From NCBI GenBank assembly GCA_016793525.1, contig JAEUJT010000009.1, positions 1 to 5,969 of the forward strand: a DNA stretch of 5,969 nt, read 5' to 3'. The notes beneath the pieces were generated by a model. It saw only the letters and a program-made list of their open reading frames with translations, was not told the DNA's origin and made no database searches. Both the position numbers and the translations under genes were made by a program. The DNA is from Archangium sp. (GTDB lineage Bacteria; Myxococcota; Myxococcia; Myxococcales; Myxococcaceae). This document shows, one piece after another, positions 5,227-5,969 of the stretch. Position 1 is the stretch's first letter. Every line of letters begins with the position of its first letter.

Positions 5227-5950
5227 GCGTCTCGAGCCGCTGCACGAGGTAGCGCCCGAGCCCTGTCACCGTCGACTCATCGATGGTGTGGCCGCCGTCG
5301 AAGGGGTTGAACGTCACTGGCATGCCCTGGGCTTCGAAGAGCTCGCGCAGCCACTGCGCCGCGCCGAAGGCCAGAATCGGGTCGCCCCTGCCGTGCGACT
5401 GAAACACCGGCAACCCCGCCCGCGCCTTGGCCTTGGTGGCCCACACGTCTTCGAGCAGCAGCGTGCCGGAGAGCACCACCAACCCCAGCGGGGCCTCCTC
5501 GAGCCGGAGCGCGACATCGGTGGCGATCATCGCCCCTTGAGAGAACCCGCCGACGATCACTCGCCCCACCGGCAGGTCGCTCTTCAGGCACACCTCCGAT
5601 ACCAGCGCGCGCACAGCCTGCCGCGCGGCCGGCATGCCATCGGGCTCGACGCGCCGGAACTCTCGCAGCGACGACGGGTCGCCCGCCTGGAGACGCGCCA
5701 CGGTGGGGAGATCAATGAGCCACCACGCGCGCGCCTGCCCCCACCCCAGGTTGCCCATCGACAGCACCCCGGCGGGAAAGAAGAAGCGCACATCGGCGAG
5801 CGACGGCTCGCGCGACACGAGCTCGTTCCACAGGGTGACGAGGTCGTCGGCGGGCGCTCCGAAGCCGTGGCAGAGAATGACCGCCGCGCGGGCCGGCCCC
5901 TGCGTCTGCTGCATCACCCGAACCTCGAGGCCGCCGAGCGTCGTCAACAT
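5213..5950 (-). CDS. Phospholipase/carboxylesterase-family alpha/beta hydrolase
   Basis: The 245-residue protein belongs to the abhydrolase_2 (phospholipase/carboxylesterase, YpfH/EstB-like) family of cytosolic serine esterases acting on short acyl esters or lysophospholipids. The oxyanion-side motif is VILCHGFGAPADDL (24-37). The nucleophile elbow is GGFSQGAM with Ser137, the acid is Asp190 in SHGRGDPILAF and the base is His221 in GGHTID, giving a complete Ser-Asp-His triad. The GWGQARAWWLIDL segment (69-81) is a family feature near the active site. There is no signal peptide or membrane segment. ATG 5948-5950 is chosen because the first beta strand (GGLEVRVM) is needed by the fold, although no good ribosome binding site precedes it; ATG 5912-5914 (Met13) has GAGG 8 nt upstream but would cut into that strand. 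Only 19 bp of upstream sequence are in view. The 3' end overlaps the convergent small gene by 14 bp. The true substrate is unknown. Confidence 0.93.
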   Translation of the reverse strand: MLTTLGGLEVRVMQQTQGPARAAVILCHGFGAPADDLVTLWNELVSREPSLADVRFFFPAGVLSMGNLGWGQARAWWLIDLPTVARLQAGDPSSLREFRRVEPDGMPAARQAVRALVSEVCLKSDLPVGRVIVGGFSQGAMIATDVALRLEEAPLGLVVLSGTLLLEDVWATKAKARAGLPVFQSHGRGDPILAFGAAQWLRELFEAQGMPVTFNPFDGGHTIDESTVTGLGRYLVQRLETLSAR

Positions 5951-5969
5951 GCGCGTGGCCGTATGCCAG

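Noticed and set aside
1..5969. Mobile element, CRISPR array, tRNA/rRNA, toxin-antitoxin or defence system
   Set aside because: I saw no transposase or integrase motifs, terminal repeats, spaced direct repeats, tRNA cloverleaf or nuclease signature. The genes are ordinary chromosomal types with uniform base composition.

Overview
The window is a gene-dense, GC-rich stretch (by eye about two thirds G+C, with strong G/C preference at third codon positions) from a bacterial chromosome. The mix of genes fits a large-genome delta-proteobacterium-like lineage such as Myxococcota: an orphan HPt domain, a CNB-DUF1003 protein, a glutathione peroxidase-like protein and a serine esterase, packed tightly with convergent overlaps. 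This assignment is an inference; no rRNA or other phylogenetic marker is present.

Layout from left to right: (1) the 3' end of a short-chain dehydrogenase (+, 1-126), overlapped by 4 nt by (2) a multi-pass membrane acyltransferase of the DUF1624/HGSNAT type (+, 123-1274). (3) A glutathione peroxidase-like thiol peroxidase (-, 1162-1686) converges on it with an unusually long 113-bp overlap. (4) A 98-bp divergent promoter region (1687-1784) separates the peroxidase from (5) a complete ABCB-type half-transporter (+, 1785-3566). (6) A stand-alone HPt phosphotransfer protein (-, 3573-3911) converges on the transporter with a 6-bp gap spanned by a small GC hairpin. (7) A 182-bp divergent region with several dyads (3912-4093) leads to (8) a cyclic-nucleotide-binding domain fused to DUF1003 (+, 4094-4984). 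(9) A 72-residue hydrophilic hypothetical protein (+, 5008-5226) follows; its start codon lies in a perfect 10-bp palindrome just after a TAGAAT box. (10) A phospholipase/carboxylesterase-family alpha/beta hydrolase (-, 5213-5950) converges on the small gene with a 14-bp overlap.

The genes do not form one recognisable pathway. There are two likely co-transcribed pairs (SDR fragment + acyltransferase; CNB-DUF1003 + small protein) and otherwise single-gene units in alternating orientation. Two proteins suggest signalling (HPt and CNB-DUF1003, divergently transcribed), but nothing ties them functionally. I see no mobile element, CRISPR array, RNA gene, phage gene or defence cassette. The points most worth a second look are the long antisense overlap at 1162-1274, the palindromic, possibly leaderless start of the small gene, and the ligand specificity of the CNB-DUF1003 protein.
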